Positions 1-7,783 are shown, counted from the first letter of the stretch. The stretch is DNA of 36,411 nt from Phycisphaeraceae bacterium (GCA_021297895.1 JAJTHN010000046.1:1-36411), one strand, 5' to 3'. Numbers and translations are program-made. The notes: generated by a model not told the origin, from the sequence alone.

Positions 1-100
1 GAAGATGTTCAAGATCTCCGGGTGAACGCTCGCGGATGTCCATGCTCGGCCTCCGTACCGAGACAACTATGCCACCGATTCACCCCGGCGCAACCCGATC

Positions 101-451
101 ATGCGCCGTACGCGCACGAGATTCGACGGCGATCCGTATAACACCGGCATCTTCCGCCCTGCAGGCCATGAGTCGGTTTGGCTGTTCATCACGGAGCAGA
201 AGACCTCGGACCGCACGCCGTATGAAGACCAGCTCAGCGGTGAGGATTTGTACTTTGAGGGCCAGACTCAGGGCAGAACCGATGCTCTGGTCCGCGAACA
301 TCGCGACCGGGGACTCGAGTTGCTTCTCTTCTACCGCCATCGGAAGGACGAGCGGCCCGACTATTCGTTCCTGTACGAGGGCGTCTTCGAGTACGTCTCC
401 AGCGAGTCAGGTCCGCCGACTCGCTTCCATCTTCGGCGGCAGGGCACGTAG
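101..451 (+). CDS. DUF3427-like protein, probably a partial or degraded host gene
   Basis: The 116 residues resemble the C-terminal DUF3427 domain found in helicase-nuclease and HNH-type proteins. The recognisable order is a nucleotide-side segment (WLFITEQKT), a YED triad, a G-T-D-A-L stretch, a hydrophobic LLLFYRH strand and a final YEGVFEYVS strand followed by FHLRR. That family match is from memory and by eye. The reading frame stays open upstream of the ATG only back to base 26, with a stop at 23-25, so any larger parent protein would have to be frameshifted or truncated. It lies outside the prophage, left of the tRNA-Gly remnant, so it belongs to the host chromosome. No good ribosome site is visible before the ATG. 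It could also be a small stand-alone modified-base-binding domain. The open frame is seen; the family is a moderate call. Confidence 0.5.
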   Translation: MRRTRTRFDGDPYNTGIFRPAGHESVWLFITEQKTSDRTPYEDQLSGEDLYFEGQTQGRTDALVREHRDRGLELLLFYRHRKDERPDYSFLYEGVFEYVSSESGPPTRFHLRRQGT

Positions 452-664
452 ACATCTGCGTTCACGCACCGGAACCTCGCGCCGAAGCGGTCGAATCTCG
501 GCGCGATCCGGCGGCCTCATGCCGCCACACCTTGCACACGCGCTTGCACAAGCGAGCGTCCACCCAGGTCATTCCCCGTCATCGTCCGGCTGTTGGCCCC
601 GATCCGCTCGCCCCCGCACACGTCGCCAGAACTCGCGAAATCTGCGGGGTTTGTCAACGAAAAG
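452..664. other. Host intergenic stretch without a supported gene
   Basis: No convincing gene is seen here on either strand; open frames present are GC-driven shadows without codon logic or ribosome sites. The stretch contains a short perfect palindrome (CGCTTG-CA-CAAGCG, 541-554) and a short repeat of CTTGCACA around 534-550. It ends at the tRNA terminator hairpin. Confidence 0.6.
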
Positions 665-695
665 CCGCCGGTGTCATCGTGTGACATCGGCGGCA
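665..695 (-). terminator. Rho-independent terminator of the tRNA-Gly gene (minus strand)
   Basis: A 13-bp stem (665-677 with 683-695, one G-T pair) closes a 5-base loop. Read on the minus strand it is followed by TTTT (bases 664-661). It sits just past the 3' end of the tRNA-Gly remnant, on the host side, where the terminator of the original tRNA gene should be. This supports the assignment of host DNA to the left. Confidence 0.8.
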
Positions 696-701
696 GACAA
701 A

Positions 702-748
702 GCGGGCGAGGAGGATCGAACTCCCGACATTCAGCTTGGGAATCTGAG
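702..748 (-). other. attL core: displaced 3' half of tRNA-Gly(CCC)
   Basis: On the minus strand this reads as the 3' half of a tRNA. It has an anticodon arm with loop TTCCCAA (bases 743-737, anticodon CCC) and a 5-base variable loop (731-727). The T arm has loop TTCGATC (721-715) and a 5-bp stem. The acceptor 3' strand is CGCCCGC plus discriminator T (709-702). There is no D arm and no matching GCGGGCG 5' strand, so it is not a working tRNA. The pair nearest the anticodon loop is broken (A against G), which places the host-phage changeover at about 743/744. Tyrosine recombinases commonly integrate in tRNA 3' halves, restoring the gene at one end and leaving such a fragment at the other. With the tRNA read leftward, the fragment marks the left prophage end and the intact gene should lie at the right end, outside the window. 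Confidence 0.8.
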
Positions 749-762
749 CGCCGTTGTCTGAT
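743..762 (+). repeat. Direct repeat copy 1, at the edge of the att core
   Basis: A 20-base sequence (ATCTGAGCGCCG-T-TGTCTGA) that recurs with one mismatch at 1949-1968. It begins exactly where the tRNA-like sequence stops matching, on the phage side of the crossover. The position suggests an integrase or excisionase arm-type site, or a remnant of a previous integration; the function is inferred. Confidence 0.65.
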
Positions 763-836
763 CCTCAGCGTCACGAGGCTGCCAGCCGTGGCCATCGCCG
801 CGCCCGCACATACTACCAGCCTCGATCTTCTCGGGC

Positions 837-864
837 TTGACAGCGGGCCGCGGAAACGTAAAGT
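837..864 (+). promoter_or_regulatory. Integrase promoter, TTGACA-N16-TAAAGT
   Basis: A consensus -35 hexamer TTGACA (837-842) is followed after 16 bases by TAAAGT (859-864, four of six consensus positions). It lies about 90 bases upstream of the integrase ATG. It argues against starting the integrase frame at the TTG that forms part of the -35 box. Confidence 0.55.
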
Positions 865-956
865 GGTGTCGCCGAGCCTTAGCAACTCGGCCGCCGCCGG
901 AGCCCGCGCGAGGCCCAGACGACGAACTCAGTCTCGCGCGACATCGAGGCACCCCC

Positions 957-1889
957 ATGCCCTCAAAGCAATGCACGCCGCTCAAGCGGCTCGTCGTGAC
1001 GTACTGCGCGCACGCCGAGAAGTACTACCGCCGCGCCGATGGCTCACCGACCGGCGAGGCCGCGAACATTCGAAGCACCATGCGAGCCCTGCTCGAGAGC
1101 TTCGGCGACAAGGCCGCGGCCGAGGACATCACGGCCAAGGCGCTCAAGGCCTGGCGAGATGAACAGATCACGAAGCGCGACTGGTCGCACGGCTACACGA
1201 ACCAGCAGACGCTCCGAGTCCAGCGCATGCTCCGCTGGGCCGTTGAGCGCGAGATCATGACCGCCGCCGACGCGGCTTCGGCGCTGAGCGTCCTGCCCCT
1301 CGCCGCCAGGGAGAGCGCCGCCAGGAAGCCGGCGGAGAAGAACGTCCCGAGCCTCCAGCAGATCCGCCGCCTGGTCGGGCTGATGCCCAAGCACCACGCC
1401 GACGTCGTCGCGGTCATGGCGGCGACGGGCTGCAGGGTCGGCGAAGTGCTCACGCTCCGCCGCGACGAGCTGCACCTGGGCCGCCAGGCGTACATCGCCA
1501 AGAGGCAGCACAAAAACGCCCACCGGGGGCACACGCGCCTCATCCCCCTCGTCGGGCCGGCGCTGACGGCCGTCAGGCGAGCACTCCGAACCAGCGGAGG
1601 CGAGTATGTGTTCCGCCCGTTGAACCCTCGCGGGCAGAAGCGGAGCCGCCAGTGGCTGCAGCGGGCGATCGACTCGGCATGCGCGAAGGCCGGTGTTGAG
1701 CGATTCTCGACGCACGCGATCCGACACGCCGCGGCCAGGGCCGTGCGCCCGAAGGCGGGCCTCGATGCGGCTGCGGCACTGCTGGGACATCGCAGCAGCC
1801 GCACGACCGAGCTCTACGCGCCGGTCCCGAGCGATGACGCCTTCGAAGCCGCGCGAGTCTTGGCGAGCACGCGAGCCGCCGCCTCCTGA
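957..1889 (+). CDS. int: Tyrosine recombinase / phage integrase
   Basis: This site-specific recombinase would insert and excise the prophage at the tRNA-Gly att site. The 310-residue protein has a helical core-binding domain at about 10-115 and a catalytic domain from about 130. The catalytic set is visible: Arg160 in the TGCRVGE motif, Lys186 in the beta-hairpin, His253-x-x-Arg256, His278 in LLGHRS, and the nucleophile Tyr287 in TTELYAPV. The length matches compact phage integrases. The frame is open further upstream, but the ATG at 957 has a GAGG eight bases before it and lies downstream of the predicted promoter. The gene is the first in the prophage, next to the tRNA fragment, and a hairpin terminator isolates it from the early operon. 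No excisionase is recognised nearby; the small unknown genes that follow are candidates. Family and catalysis are secure; the start is likely. Confidence 0.95.
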   Translation: MPSKQCTPLKRLVVTYCAHAEKYYRRADGSPTGEAANIRSTMRALLESFGDKAAAEDITAKALKAWRDEQITKRDWSHGYTNQQTLRVQRMLRWAVEREIMTAADAASALSVLPLAARESAARKPAEKNVPSLQQIRRLVGLMPKHHADVVAVMAATGCRVGEVLTLRRDELHLGRQAYIAKRQHKNAHRGHTRLIPLVGPALTAVRRALRTSGGEYVFRPLNPRGQKRSRQWLQRAIDSACAKAGVERFSTHAIRHAAARAVRPKAGLDAAAALLGHRSSRTTELYAPVPSDDAFEAARVLASTRAAAS

Positions 1890-1901
1890 TGCATGACCAC
1901 G

Positions 1902-1929
1902 AGCCCCGGCGGTTCTCGCCGGGGCTTTC
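1902..1929 (+). terminator. Integrase terminator
   Basis: A perfect 10-bp GC-rich stem (1902-1911 with 1917-1926) with a 5-base loop ends in a short T run (1926-1929 TTTC). It starts 12 bases after the integrase stop codon. Confidence 0.75.
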
Positions 1930-1948
1930 GACCACCAACGCCGCCGCG

Positions 1949-1968
1949 ATCTGAGCGCCGGTGTCTGA
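1949..1968 (+). repeat. Direct repeat copy 2, downstream of the integrase terminator
   Basis: Second copy of the 20-base repeat at 743-762, 19 of 20 bases identical. The two copies bracket the integrase gene and its terminator. An integrase arm-site role or a duplicated module edge is inferred. Confidence 0.65.
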
Positions 1969-2021
1969 GTGTCGCCCTCCCCACTCCCACACACCCCAAA
2001 CCGACCCCGCGAGGCCCAACC

Positions 2022-2324
2022 TTGTACAGCCTCTCTGACCCCACCACGCCCTCACCCACGCAGTTATCGGTCGCCGCGCCGCCGATGCCGGCCAGCGCGC
2101 CGGAGCCGACGTCGATCGAGATGGTCCTGGCCGAGGCCGTCCTCGACGAGCAGGAGCTCGAGCCGGCCTACGCCCGCGCCACCGCCGACCTTGCCGCGTT
2201 CGTCGCCTTCGCCAGGGCGCACTGGCACGCCGACGCCTGGAAGCCCGGCAACCACCACTCAATCAGCCTCGCGATCGCCGCACTCGGCGACCCCACCGCA
2301 CCTCACAACGGAGACAACCGATGA
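2022..2324 (+). CDS. Small hypothetical protein, first gene of the early operon
   Basis: I do not recognise this protein. A TTG start at 2022 is preferred because GAGG lies seven bases upstream. An in-frame ATG at 2085 would give a 79-residue protein but has no ribosome site. From the TTG the product has 100 residues: a Pro/Ser/Thr-rich N-terminus to about residue 35, then an acidic helical part. It ends in a segment with His, Trp and Asn (AHWHADAW, GNHHS) that looks conserved and folded. The stop overlaps the next ATG by four bases, which supports it as a real translationally coupled gene. Its position right after integrase would suit an excisionase or accessory factor, but no HTH is visible. 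Confidence 0.55.
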   Translation: MYSLSDPTTPSPTQLSVAAPPMPASAPEPTSIEMVLAEAVLDEQELEPAYARATADLAAFVAFARAHWHADAWKPGNHHSISLAIAALGDPTAPHNGDNR

Positions 2325-2620
2325 TGCCGAACCTCGAACCCCTGCTCATCTTCTTCGCAGTCAGCGGCGTGCTGGCCGCCAGCTTCGGAGTCGGGTACAC
2401 GCTCGGCTGGTTCCGGGGAGCCGGCGAGCTTGAAGCGACGCGCCGTGAGCTTGCTGAACTGCAGGCCGACGCGCTCGAGAGCGTCAACAAGCTCGAGCAG
2501 CAGGTGCGCCAGATCCAAGCTGAGAGCGACGCGCGAGCCCGCACCGCACAGATGCAGGCCGATCGTCTCCTCTACCTGACACGCGAGCTTGAGACCGCCC
2601 AGGCCCGCCGGGCGAGCTGA
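2321..2620 (+). CDS. Small membrane-anchored coiled-coil protein
   Basis: The 99-residue product has one hydrophobic span at about residues 7-31 and then a charged, heptad-rich helix from about 36 to 95 (LEATRRELAELQ onward). It is probably an inner-membrane protein with the coiled coil exposed on one side. A GGAG site precedes the ATGATG start, and the start overlaps the stop of the preceding gene. Lambdoid early regions often carry such small membrane proteins with exclusion or host-modifying roles, but I cannot assign one. A holin is unlikely from the early position. Confidence 0.6.
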   Translation: MMPNLEPLLIFFAVSGVLAASFGVGYTLGWFRGAGELEATRRELAELQADALESVNKLEQQVRQIQAESDARARTAQMQADRLLYLTRELETAQARRAS

Positions 2621-2668
2621 GCGCCCGCTGCGACACCACCCCACAACGCCACGAGACCAGGAGCACCG

Positions 2669-4168
2669 ATGACGTACGTCTTCAAGCCCGCACAGAAGTC
2701 TCAGCGCCTGCTCCGCATGGTGCTGTCGGGCGCGACCAACAGCGGCAAGACCTACTCCGCCCTGCGGATCGCCACGGGCATCTCGGAGGCGATCGGCAAG
2801 CCGATCGCGTTCATCGACACCGAGAACTACTCGTCTTCGCTCTACGCCGACAGGTTCAAGTTTGACCAGGTCAACCTCACCTCATTCAGCCCGAGCGAGT
2901 ACTGCAAGGCGATCGAGGCCGCGGAGGCCGCGGGATACGGTGTGATCATCATCGACTCCGCCACGCACGCCTGGTCGGGCAAGGACGGAGCGCTCGACCG
3001 CGTCGATCGAGCCCGGACCAAGAGCGGCGACCCGAAGGGCTTCACCGCCTGGCGCGAGGTCACGCCGCTGCACAACCAGTTCGTCGAGACCATGCTCCGT
3101 TGCAAGTGCCACCTGCTGGTCACGCTGCGAGAGAAGATGGAGCACGTCCAGGAGGTCGTCGACGGCAAGACCACCGTGCGTCGGCTTGGCATGGCTCCGA
3201 TCCAGCGCGACGGCATGGAGTACGAGTTCGACATCGGCGTCAAGATGGACGGGGCCATCATGACGGTGACGAAGACACGCTGGAGCGATCTGCACAACGA
3301 AATGATGGAGAAGCCCGACGAGGCGTTCGGCCGGCGGCTGATCGGCTGGCTGAGGGACGGAGCCGAGGTCATCGACCCCGCCCCTCGCCCGGTCGGGGTG
3401 GACGATCGGCTGCTCCCAGCGCCACGACTCGTCCAGGCGGTCAAGCAGTGGGCCGGGCAGATGCCAGGCACGGTGGACGAGATCAACGCCGAGGTCCGCC
3501 GAATCGTCCACTGCCTGGGCGCACAGATCGGCATCGACCTGACCGCGCGCAAAGCGGAGCCTGACGAGTGCCTCCGCATGATCGAGCTGCTTCAGCAGCA
3601 CCAGGCCGCGGGCCGCAAGCCCGCGGACCTGCCGGCCCCGAAGCCCGCCGCCAAGGCCTCCGCCACCACGACCGCCCCCGTCGCCGAGACCCCCACCCGT
3701 GGTGAGTCGGCTCCGGCTGCATCTACACCGCCTCCGCCCCCCACTCCGCAACCCCCGACCGCGCAGCCCGGCCGGGAGACACCAGCAGCGCCGACGAAGC
3801 CCAAGCCCACGCGTGCCCGAGGCTCCGCCGCCGATGCCGCCGACGCCGCCGCGAGGGCCGAGCGCCAGCGCGATGAACAGCCGGCCGCCAAGAAGGGCGA
3901 GCAGACGGGCATCCTCACCGTGATGGAGGTCCAAGCCGTGAAGAACGGCACGACGGCGAAAGGGCAGGCCTGGGTGCTCTTCAAGGTCAGAACCGAGGCC
4001 GGTGACATGTTCACCTTCAGCACCTCGATCGAGTCGTTCAAGGGCAAACGCATCTCAGCCCGCTGGGGCATAAGGGACGGCCGCCGCGAGCTGCTCGACT
4101 TCGCCGAGCACACCGCGTTTACCGCGCCGACCAACACAACTCAGCAACCGACGGCCGCCAAGGCCTGA
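2669..4168 (+). CDS. RecA-fold phage nucleotide-binding protein (AAA_24 / Sak4-like)
   Basis: This is a P-loop ATPase of the kind many phages encode next to recombination genes, where it is thought to help single-strand annealing or strand exchange. Walker A is GATNSGKT at residues 21-28. A FIDTEN strand follows at 48-53, and Walker B is VIIID at 92-96. A central helical part follows to about 250. Residues 300-410 are low-complexity Ala/Pro/Thr/Lys. The last 80 residues (about 415-480, starting GILTVMEVQAV) form beta strands suggestive of an OB-like domain. The start ATG has CAGGAG upstream. With the RecU-like resolvase further on it suggests phage recombination functions. The linker and OB-like tail make it longer than the usual 220-300 residues of the family. 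The ATPase call is firm; the exact recombination role is inferred. Confidence 0.75.
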   Translation: MTYVFKPAQKSQRLLRMVLSGATNSGKTYSALRIATGISEAIGKPIAFIDTENYSSSLYADRFKFDQVNLTSFSPSEYCKAIEAAEAAGYGVIIIDSATHAWSGKDGALDRVDRARTKSGDPKGFTAWREVTPLHNQFVETMLRCKCHLLVTLREKMEHVQEVVDGKTTVRRLGMAPIQRDGMEYEFDIGVKMDGAIMTVTKTRWSDLHNEMMEKPDEAFGRRLIGWLRDGAEVIDPAPRPVGVDDRLLPAPRLVQAVKQWAGQMPGTVDEINAEVRRIVHCLGAQIGIDLTARKAEPDECLRMIELLQQHQAAGRKPADLPAPKPAAKASATTTAPVAETPTRGESAPAASTPPPPPTPQPPTAQPGRETPAAPTKPKPTRARGSAADAADAAARAERQRDEQPAAKKGEQTGILTVMEVQAVKNGTTAKGQAWVLFKVRTEAGDMFTFSTSIESFKGKRISARWGIRDGRRELLDFAEHTAFTAPTNTTQQPTAAKA

Positions 4169-4172
4169 CGCA

Positions 4173-4192
4173 CGCCGGCCGTGCGGCCGGCG
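4173..4192 (+). other. Intergenic RNA hairpin 1 of the early operon
   Basis: A perfect 8-bp GC stem (4173-4180 with 4185-4192) with loop GTGC, between the ATPase gene and the next gene. No T run follows, so it is not a classical terminator. It could protect or process the transcript. Confidence 0.5.
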
Positions 4193-4220
4193 ACACACCA
4201 CACCGAGCAGGAACCACGCA

Positions 4221-5441
4221 ATGGCTTTCGACGCAACCACGACGATCCGCATCATCACCCTTCGCGACGGAGTGAAGGCCAGCCAGGCCCGCGTCGCCGA
4301 GATGGAGGAGGACTGGAACCAGGCAAAGGGCGCGGTGAAGGACCGCGAGGAGACGCTGAGCAAGTCGCTCGACGAGCTCCCCGAGGAGAAGGACGCCCAC
4401 GCAGACCCCGCACTCCTCGAGCGCGTCGCCGGCATCGCGATGGACCTCCGCCGCGCAAAGGCAACGTTCACGAACCTCGATCGCCAGCGCCGATCCGAAC
4501 TCGACCTGACGAAGAAGATGACGCAGGACCTGTTCGACCTGGTCGATCGTGCGTGCGATGGAGGGCTCGCCGACGGCTTCAAGCCCGACCCCCGGGCGTG
4601 GGAGGCCGTTGAGCTGCGAGACCTGATGGGCGAGATGTACTCGGCCGCATGGCTGAAAGTCGGCATGCGCACCGTCAAAGAGGCCATGGACCAGCACGAG
4701 GGCCAGGCCGTCAAGCAGGCCATGCTCGCCGGCGAGATCACGCCGGAGCAACTCGACCACCTACGCGACTGCCTCGCGGACTTCTGCGCTCGCCGCGGCA
4801 TCGCGACGGACATCAAGGGCGGCGACATCCGCCTGCCGGCGATCGAAAAGCCGAAGCAGACTGACGACGACGACGACGCCGATAGCCAGGGCGCCGCGCC
4901 TGACGCAGACCCGACCGCCGAGGTCTGGCTCGGCGATGAGCTCGCAGAGGCGGGGTTCGATCACGCCTGGTTGACCGTGCCCTGGACCGCGAGCGTGGGG
5001 CCGGCCGCGATCAACAACATCGACGAGGACGATGTCCAGGAGGCGCTCGACCAGCTTGCGAGCTGGGGCCTGGGCACGCCCGACCGCCTGATCCGCAAGC
5101 TCCGCCATGTGTTCGAGACCAGTGCCGATGCGCCGGCGATCCTCACCAGTCTCCCCGATCTGCACTCGGAGGTCTGGGGCCACCTCGGCTCCATCATCGC
5201 CGAACGCCTGCGCCTCTCCGGAGGCGAGCGGATGTGGAACGCCCTGTTGCGCATCTTCGCCCGCAACCAGGACGCGTTCGAGACGCTCTTCGGAGTCGCC
5301 GAGCTTCACATCATGATGGGCTGGCCCGAGGATCGCCGCGTGCCCTTCACGCCTGCCGCGGAGCCCGAGGCCTCGCCCACCGAGAAGCCCAAGAAGCCGG
5401 CCAAGAAGAAGGCCGCGAAGAAGCCCGCCAAGTCCCGCTGA
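4221..5441 (+). CDS. Hypothetical protein with coiled coil and basic tail
   Basis: I do not recognise the 406-residue protein. Residues 5-100 are predicted helical and coiled coil, rich in Glu, Arg and Lys with regular hydrophobic spacing. An acidic linker (DDDDDADS) follows at about 214-221. A globular, Trp- and Leu-rich region covers about 235-375. The C-terminal 30 residues are a Lys/Pro/Ala-rich tail (KKPAKKKAAKKPAKSR), like nucleic-acid-binding histone-H1-type tails. The start ATG has CAGGAA 8-13 bases before it. Between the recombination ATPase and the ParB-like gene it probably works on DNA, but this rests only on the basic tail and the neighbourhood. Confidence 0.7.
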   Translation: MAFDATTTIRIITLRDGVKASQARVAEMEEDWNQAKGAVKDREETLSKSLDELPEEKDAHADPALLERVAGIAMDLRRAKATFTNLDRQRRSELDLTKKMTQDLFDLVDRACDGGLADGFKPDPRAWEAVELRDLMGEMYSAAWLKVGMRTVKEAMDQHEGQAVKQAMLAGEITPEQLDHLRDCLADFCARRGIATDIKGGDIRLPAIEKPKQTDDDDDADSQGAAPDADPTAEVWLGDELAEAGFDHAWLTVPWTASVGPAAINNIDEDDVQEALDQLASWGLGTPDRLIRKLRHVFETSADAPAILTSLPDLHSEVWGHLGSIIAERLRLSGGERMWNALLRIFARNQDAFETLFGVAELHIMMGWPEDRRVPFTPAAEPEASPTEKPKKPAKKKAAKKPAKSR

Positions 5442-5452
5442 TCTCTCTCTCC

Positions 5453-5484
5453 TCCCCGCCGCAGGCGAAAGCCCGCGGCGAGGG
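5453..5484 (+). other. Intergenic RNA hairpin 2, GAAA tetraloop
   Basis: A long hairpin whose apex is a GAAA (GNRA-type) tetraloop at 5467-5470, closed by 3 bp, one A-C mismatch and 6 further bp (5457-5462 with 5475-5480). A few weaker pairs extend outward. It lies in the 84-base gap before the next gene. No T run follows. Confidence 0.5.
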
Positions 5485-5525
5485 ATTCGGCGGCGCGTGG
5501 CCGCAAGCACACTCAGGAGTAGCAC

Positions 5526-5924
5526 ATGCCAGAGCAGAACGCAGAGCAGAGCAGCATCTTCAGCAAGCGGGAGGTTTCGACAGGCCGGATCGTCCTCGTC
5601 TTCGGGGCCGAGTGGGAAGGGCCGCGGCCGGGCGTCGTCATCAGCAGCAGCGGGCCGCACATCGGCCCGGAGGGCGAGTACAGGAAGGTCGTTGTTCACA
5701 CGTGGCTCGACACGACCCAGCCGCACGAAGCCGCGATCATGCGAGCGAGCTCGAACACGTTCGAGATCCCGCTGTGCGAGGCCCTGACCGATGAGCAGCG
5801 CAGCCACATGGGCGAGCGTGGCATCGGGTACTGGGCCGAGTGGCCGGACTTGACCAAGCCGCTCGGCGCGTTTTCTGAGCGTCGCAATCCTGCCAACCCG
5901 ACCCTCACCGACGCTCCCCGCTGA
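5526..5924 (+). CDS. Hypothetical protein, 132 residues
   Basis: I do not recognise this protein. The product is soluble, with a beta-rich N-terminal half (TGRIVLVFGAEW, PGVVIS) and a Trp-containing C-terminal half (GIGYWAEWPDL). An AGGAG site lies seven bases before the ATG. It is flanked by two hairpin-bearing gaps and precedes the ParB-like gene, in line with it on the plus strand. No catalytic motif, membrane segment or Cys cluster is visible. Confidence 0.65.
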   Translation: MPEQNAEQSSIFSKREVSTGRIVLVFGAEWEGPRPGVVISSSGPHIGPEGEYRKVVVHTWLDTTQPHEAAIMRASSNTFEIPLCEALTDEQRSHMGERGIGYWAEWPDLTKPLGAFSERRNPANPTLTDAPR

Positions 5925-5932
5925 CCACACCT

Positions 5933-5958
5933 CGCCGGCGTCCGCAAGGCCGCCGGCG
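5933..5958 (+). other. Intergenic RNA hairpin 3 of the early operon
   Basis: CGCCGGCG at 5933-5940 can pair with the identical, self-complementary CGCCGGCG at 5951-5958 across a 10-base loop. It lies in the gap before the ParB-like gene. It is the third GC hairpin in three consecutive gaps of this operon and is not followed by T residues. Confidence 0.45.
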
Positions 5959-5989
5959 GGATTCGCCCCCACACCCACAGGAGCCCCGC

Positions 5990-7783
5990 ATGCCGAAGAC
6001 CGCCACAAAGCCCGAGCCCGCCGCCGCCGCACTGCCGCCGAGCATCCCTTACGCCGGCGGATACCGCACCGCCGAGCCCGCGTCGATCGCGATCGCCGAC
6101 ATCATCGTCGATGAGATGAAGAACGACCGCGACGCCAGGTCGTACGACACGCCGCAGGGAGCGACGGCGCTGAATGAACTGGCCGAGACCATGCACCGCC
6201 TGGGCCAGCTTCAGCCCGTCGGGGTTCGCCGCCTGCCCGACGACAAGCGCAAGACCCAGGGCGGAGCACTCGCCTCATACGAGCTCGTCTTCGGGTTCCG
6301 CCGCATGCGGGCCGCGAACATGCTGAAGTGGACGCACATCAACGCCGTCGTCGTGCCGGCGGACGTTTCGGACGCGGACGCGAGGCTCACCGAGAACCTC
6401 CACCGCGAGGCGCTGAGCGACATAGAGAAAGCAGACGCGGTATGCGAGCTCTACGACAGAAACCCCGACCTGGTCCCCGACGATGAGCGGGTCGCCGCGA
6501 TCGCCGCCAGGCTCGGCCAGAGCGAGCGCTGGGTCCGAGACCACCTGTACATCGCGCGGATGAGCAAGCCGATCCGCGAGCTGATCCGCTCGGGCCAATT
6601 GCCGGCGACGCACGCCCGGGTGATCGCCAGGCTCGCCGATGCGAAGGTTCGCGAGGACATCGCTCGCCAGGCCGCGGCCGAGGAGCCCGGACGCCTGCCG
6701 ATGGAGCTCGACCAGGTCAAGGACCTGGTGACGCGCCGCATGCTCAGCCTCGCCGACGTCGCCTGGGACAAGGCCGTGAACGTGCCCGGGGTTCAAGCCC
6801 CCGCGTGCAACACCTGCCCGGCCAACAGCGCCAACGACATGCAGCTGTTCGGAGGCAAGGGCGAACTGCCAGCCGCCGGCGACCTGTACGACAAGATGGA
6901 CGGCGGGACAGGCAGGCGCTCGAAGGACGACGACGGGCCGTACTGCGGGAACCCGACGTGCTACAAGGCGAAAGCCGCCGCGGCGGAGAAGGCCCTGAAG
7001 ACCGCGGCGACGGCGATCGTCAACGCGGTCGAGAAGACCGAGGCCCCGCTGAACATCAAGATGCTGCAGGAGAGCCGTCTAGTCCCCGCGGGCGTCAGCG
7101 CCGAGGCCGCACTCTCCGCCGCCAGGATCCGACGCGCCGAAAAGAGCGTCAAGGCCGCAGAACGTTCGGCCGATCGCTCGGAGACGAACTACCTGCCCGA
7201 GTACGAGGTCAACTACCGCGTCAATGACGCGATCAGGAATGCGAACCACGAGCGCGTCGAGCAGTACATGCCGTACGTCGAGGCCGCTCTGACGGCACGG
7301 CCGGAGGTCGCGACCGCGATGACGGTGATGCTCTTCGAGAGCAGCTTCTCCGACACCTTGCTGGCGAAGAAGCCCAAGTACAACAGGTACGCACCCCTGA
7401 GCCAAGCCCACTGGCAGCAACGCCTCCGGCTGATCGCGGAGCCGGACATCGGCGAGCTGGGCAAAATCGCGATGAAGGCCAAGTCGACGACCTCCAGCCC
7501 GGAGAGCATCGTGGAGGCGATCGCAGAACTGCTCGCCGACACAGACAACGCTTTCGACAAGCGCGACGCCCTCCGCAAGGCCCTGAACATCGCCGCGCCG
7601 CTCCCGCCGGCGGTGGACGAGAAGGTCATCCGCCAGGCCACGCTCCAGAAGCTGATCGACTCCAAGAAGATCGCCAGGCCGAAGGGCTGGGTGGATGCCC
7701 CCACCGCCGCCGAGCCCGCACAGGCTCCCGCCGCCAAGGCCGCCAAGCCCGCGAAGCCGGTGAAGGGCAAGGTGCGCAAGTGA
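5990..7783 (+). CDS. ParB/Spo0J-family protein with a zinc-type Cys cluster
   Basis: ParB proteins bind DNA sites and act as CTP-dependent clamps in partition or as transcription factors. The N-terminal ParB domain (about 30-160) has the box-II-like GFRRMRAA at 102-109 and the box-III-like ENLHRE at 135-140. A KorB-type HTH follows at about 165-230 (AARLGQSERWVRDHLYIAR, then GQLPATHAR). Residues 273-324 hold four cysteines (C273, C276, C319, C324) in a likely zinc site that ordinary chromosomal ParB lacks. A long helical region and a Lys/Ala/Pro tail complete the 597 residues, about twice the usual length. No ParA is visible, so classical partition is doubtful. A role in phage transcription or replication, as for many phage ParB-like proteins, is more likely. 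AGGAG precedes the ATG. The domain call is firm; the role is inferred. Confidence 0.85.
   Translation: MPKTATKPEPAAAALPPSIPYAGGYRTAEPASIAIADIIVDEMKNDRDARSYDTPQGATALNELAETMHRLGQLQPVGVRRLPDDKRKTQGGALASYELVFGFRRMRAANMLKWTHINAVVVPADVSDADARLTENLHREALSDIEKADAVCELYDRNPDLVPDDERVAAIAARLGQSERWVRDHLYIARMSKPIRELIRSGQLPATHARVIARLADAKVREDIARQAAAEEPGRLPMELDQVKDLVTRRMLSLADVAWDKAVNVPGVQAPACNTCPANSANDMQLFGGKGELPAAGDLYDKMDGGTGRRSKDDDGPYCGNPTCYKAKAAAAEKALKTAATAIVNAVEKTEAPLNIKMLQESRLVPAGVSAEAALSAARIRRAEKSVKAAERSADRSETNYLPEYEVNYRVNDAIRNANHERVEQYMPYVEAALTARPEVATAMTVMLFESSFSDTLLAKKPKYNRYAPLSQAHWQQRLRLIAEPDIGELGKIAMKAKSTTSSPESIVEAIAELLADTDNAFDKRDALRKALNIAAPLPPAVDEKVIRQATLQKLIDSKKIARPKGWVDAPTAAEPAQAPAAKAAKPAKPVKGKVRK

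Noticed and set aside
702-748. A complete tRNA gene
   Set aside because: Anticodon arm, variable loop, T arm and acceptor 3' strand are present, but there is no D arm or 5' acceptor strand, and the anticodon stem has a mismatch.
837-956. An extended integrase N-terminus from the TTG at 837
   Set aside because: The TTG forms part of a consensus -35 box, and the extra residues are low-complexity; the ATG at 957 is supported by GAGG and by domain layout.
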